Source of the DNA: Pollutimonas subterranea
GTDB taxonomy: Bacteria > Pseudomonadota > Gammaproteobacteria > Burkholderiales > Burkholderiaceae_B
Direction of reading: 5' to 3'
NCBI RefSeq assembly: GCF_002849655.1
Contig: NZ_PDNW01000001.1
Span: 62,001-126,000, forward strand
Length of the DNA: 64,000 nt
This document shows, piece after piece, positions 62,900 through 64,000 of the stretch. The number at the start of each line of letters is the position of its first letter. Position 1 is the first letter of the stretch. The position numbers and the translations under genes were made by a program. Below the pieces are notes generated by a model that saw only the letters and a program-made list of their open reading frames with translations, did not search any database and was not told where the DNA came from.

Positions 62900-63730
62900 T
62901 TATCGTGATAGCGCCTTATACAAACGCACGTGTGCTTCGATCGCGATCTCGACGGGAAGTCGTTCCATGCTGCTTGCACCGTAGAAACCATTGCAATGTT
63001 CACTATGTCGCAAAACATACTGCACATCGTCGGGCATGGAAATGGGCCCGCCGTGCGCGATGACGATAATATCCTTGCGTATCCTGCGCGCAGCCTCTCC
63101 CCATTCATCGATCAGTCGTACCGATTCTTCCAGCGTTTTTGACGAACTCGCGCCTATGCTTCCGCCAACCGTTACGCCCATGTGGGGAACAATGAAGTCT
63201 GCACCGGCCTTTGCCATTTCTACCGCTTCATCGGCACTGAACACGTAGGGGGTGGTGAGGAGATCCAGCTCGTGTGCCTGGCGGATCATATCCACCTCGG
63301 TCGAAAAATTGATGCCGGTTTCTTCGAGGCTTTGACGGAATGTTCCATCGATGATGCCTACCGTCGGGAAGTTTTGCACGCCCGCAAAGCCAAGGTCTTT
63401 CAGCTTCTTCAGGAATACCGGCATGATGATGAACGGGTCGGTGCCATTGACGCCGGCCAGCACGGGTGTGTGTTTGCACACCGGCAGCACTTCACCCGCC
63501 ATCTCGAGCACGATGTCGTTGGCGTTTCCGTATGCCAGCAAGCCGGCCGACGACGCACGCCCGGCCATGCGGTAGCGCCCGGAGTTGTACACCACAATAA
63601 GGTCGATCCCCGCGGCTTCTTCGCATTTGGCGGAAATTCCCGTTCCTGCGCCGCCGCCGATGATGGGCTCGCCCCGTGCGACCATGTCCTGAAACCTCTT
63701 CATTAATGCCTGGCGCTCATGCCTTGCCAT
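62900..63730 (-). CDS. PEP-hydrolase-like TIM-barrel protein
   Basis: 276 residues from ATG 63730 with AGGAG 6 nt upstream; an ATG at 63769 would run into the divergent gene. [20 protein letters not shown] and [20 protein letters not shown] open the barrel. [40 protein letters not shown] and [20 protein letters not shown] follow. This is the TIM-barrel domain that is fused to the UPF0261 domain in plant Tm-1 proteins and annotated as a PEP hydrolase-like family. It is the first gene of the operon, 41 bp from a divergent AraC-type gene. Confidence 0.88.
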   Translation of the reverse strand: MARHERQALMKRFQDMVARGEPIIGGGAGTGISAKCEEAAGIDLIVVYNSGRYRMAGRASSAGLLAYGNANDIVLEMAGEVLPVCKHTPVLAGVNGTDPFIIMPVFLKKLKDLGFAGVQNFPTVGIIDGTFRQSLEETGINFSTEVDMIRQAHELDLLTTPYVFSADEAVEMAKAGADFIVPHMGVTVGGSIGASSSKTLEESVRLIDEWGEAARRIRKDIIVIAHGGPISMPDDVQYVLRHSEHCNGFYGASSMERLPVEIAIEAHVRLYKALSR

Positions 63731-63771
63731 AACTGCTCCTTTGTTAAACGTTTTTGTGTGATCATTCACTT

Positions 63772-64000
63772 ATGGAAACGCCAGACCTGCTGACCGAGTC
63801 GCACATTTTTGGTGACGACACGCGTGTCGTCACCGTTCGCGCAGAACATTGCGAGCCGCTGGCGGCACGCCACATAGCGCATGTTGCGGTCATTGACGCC
63901 GCCGCTCCCTACACCATTGTTCGCACGCATCTCAGCGGAGGCTTCATGCAGGTGTGCTTGGGCGGCGAAGGCAAAACGTTGCTCGATGGCAAGTGGCATA
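63772..64000 (+). CDS. AraC-type regulator, N-terminal cupin part, cut by window end
   Basis: 76 codons are readable from ATG 63772: METPDLLTESHIFGDDTRVV, then TIVRTHLSGGFMQVCLGGEG. This looks like the sensor (arabinose-binding-like cupin) domain of an AraC-family activator; the DNA-binding half lies outside the window. It is divergent from the PEP-hydrolase-like gene with only 41 bp between start codons, so it probably regulates that operon. The family call is moderate because the HTH is not seen. Confidence 0.6.
   Translation, partial: METPDLLTESHIFGDDTRVVTVRAEHCEPLAARHIAHVAVIDAAAPYTIVRTHLSGGFMQVCLGGEGKTLLDGKWH

Noticed and set aside
1-64000. CRISPR arrays, insertion sequences, integrases, attachment sites
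   Set aside because: No direct-repeat arrays, transposase or integrase reading frames, or tRNA-end duplications were seen; both tRNA genes have ordinary flanks.

Overview
The window is about 64 kb of chromosome from a betaproteobacterium, most likely an Alcaligenaceae member (Bordetella, Achromobacter or Pusillimonas relatives). The evidence is the gene order fur / recN / nadK / hrcA / hemH / grpE / dnaK / dnaJ, three orphan Bug-type (TctC) periplasmic receptors, many class III CoA-transferases and acyl-CoA enzymes, and a moderately high GC content with clear sigma70 and sigma32 promoters. There are two tRNA genes. I found no insertion sequence, prophage, CRISPR array or rRNA.

Layout. (1) 1-9374, all on the minus strand: a Wzy-dependent exopolysaccharide or capsule locus read as an RfaH/NusG-type antiterminator, wza, wzb, wzc, a Wzx-type flippase, a GT4 glycosyltransferase, a Wzy-like membrane protein and a second GT4 that runs out of the window. 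An ops-like element lies in the wza leader. (2) 9375-11636: regulatory DNA, a small membrane protein, tRNA-Cys and an aldo/keto reductase. (3) 12015-35685: a large catabolic island of five transcription units. It has two Bug receptors, two CaiB/BaiF CoA-transferases, two MaoC-fold proteins, three crotonase-fold enzymes, three acyl-CoA dehydrogenases, a MmgE/PrpD protein, an alpha/beta hydrolase, a dienoyl-CoA-reductase-like SDR, a split AtuA pair, both subunits of a methylcrotonyl/geranyl-type acyl-CoA carboxylase, two tandem IclR regulators and a LysR regulator.

(4) 35807-48592: housekeeping genes: an unknown anchored protein, tRNA-Gly, murB, dapB, bamE, fur, recN, nadK, hrcA, hemH, grpE, dnaK and dnaJ. 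(5) 48621-57029: an M16 peptidase, a MoxR/GNAT/VWA operon, two small c-type cytochromes, a DUF1841 protein and icd. (6) 57078-64000: a second accessory region with a LysR regulator, a Bug receptor, a beta-hydroxyacid dehydrogenase and an FMN-dependent alpha-hydroxyacid oxidase, facing a Tm-1-like / SRPBCC / PEP-hydrolase-like operon and the start of an AraC-type regulator.

How the genes fit together. In region 3 the receptors would capture an organic acid and the CoA-transferases would activate it. Dehydrogenases, hydratases, isomerases and the biotin carboxylase would then process a branched, unsaturated acyl-CoA, under IclR and LysR control. The substrate cannot be read from sequence. Region 6 looks like a separate hydroxy-acid module. 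The most unusual signals are the antiterminator-plus-ops pair, a glycosyltransferase start that depends on an A7 tract, a MaoC homologue without its catalytic His, the split AtuA and split Tm-1 arrangements, and a sigma32 promoter that shares its bases with a terminator hairpin.
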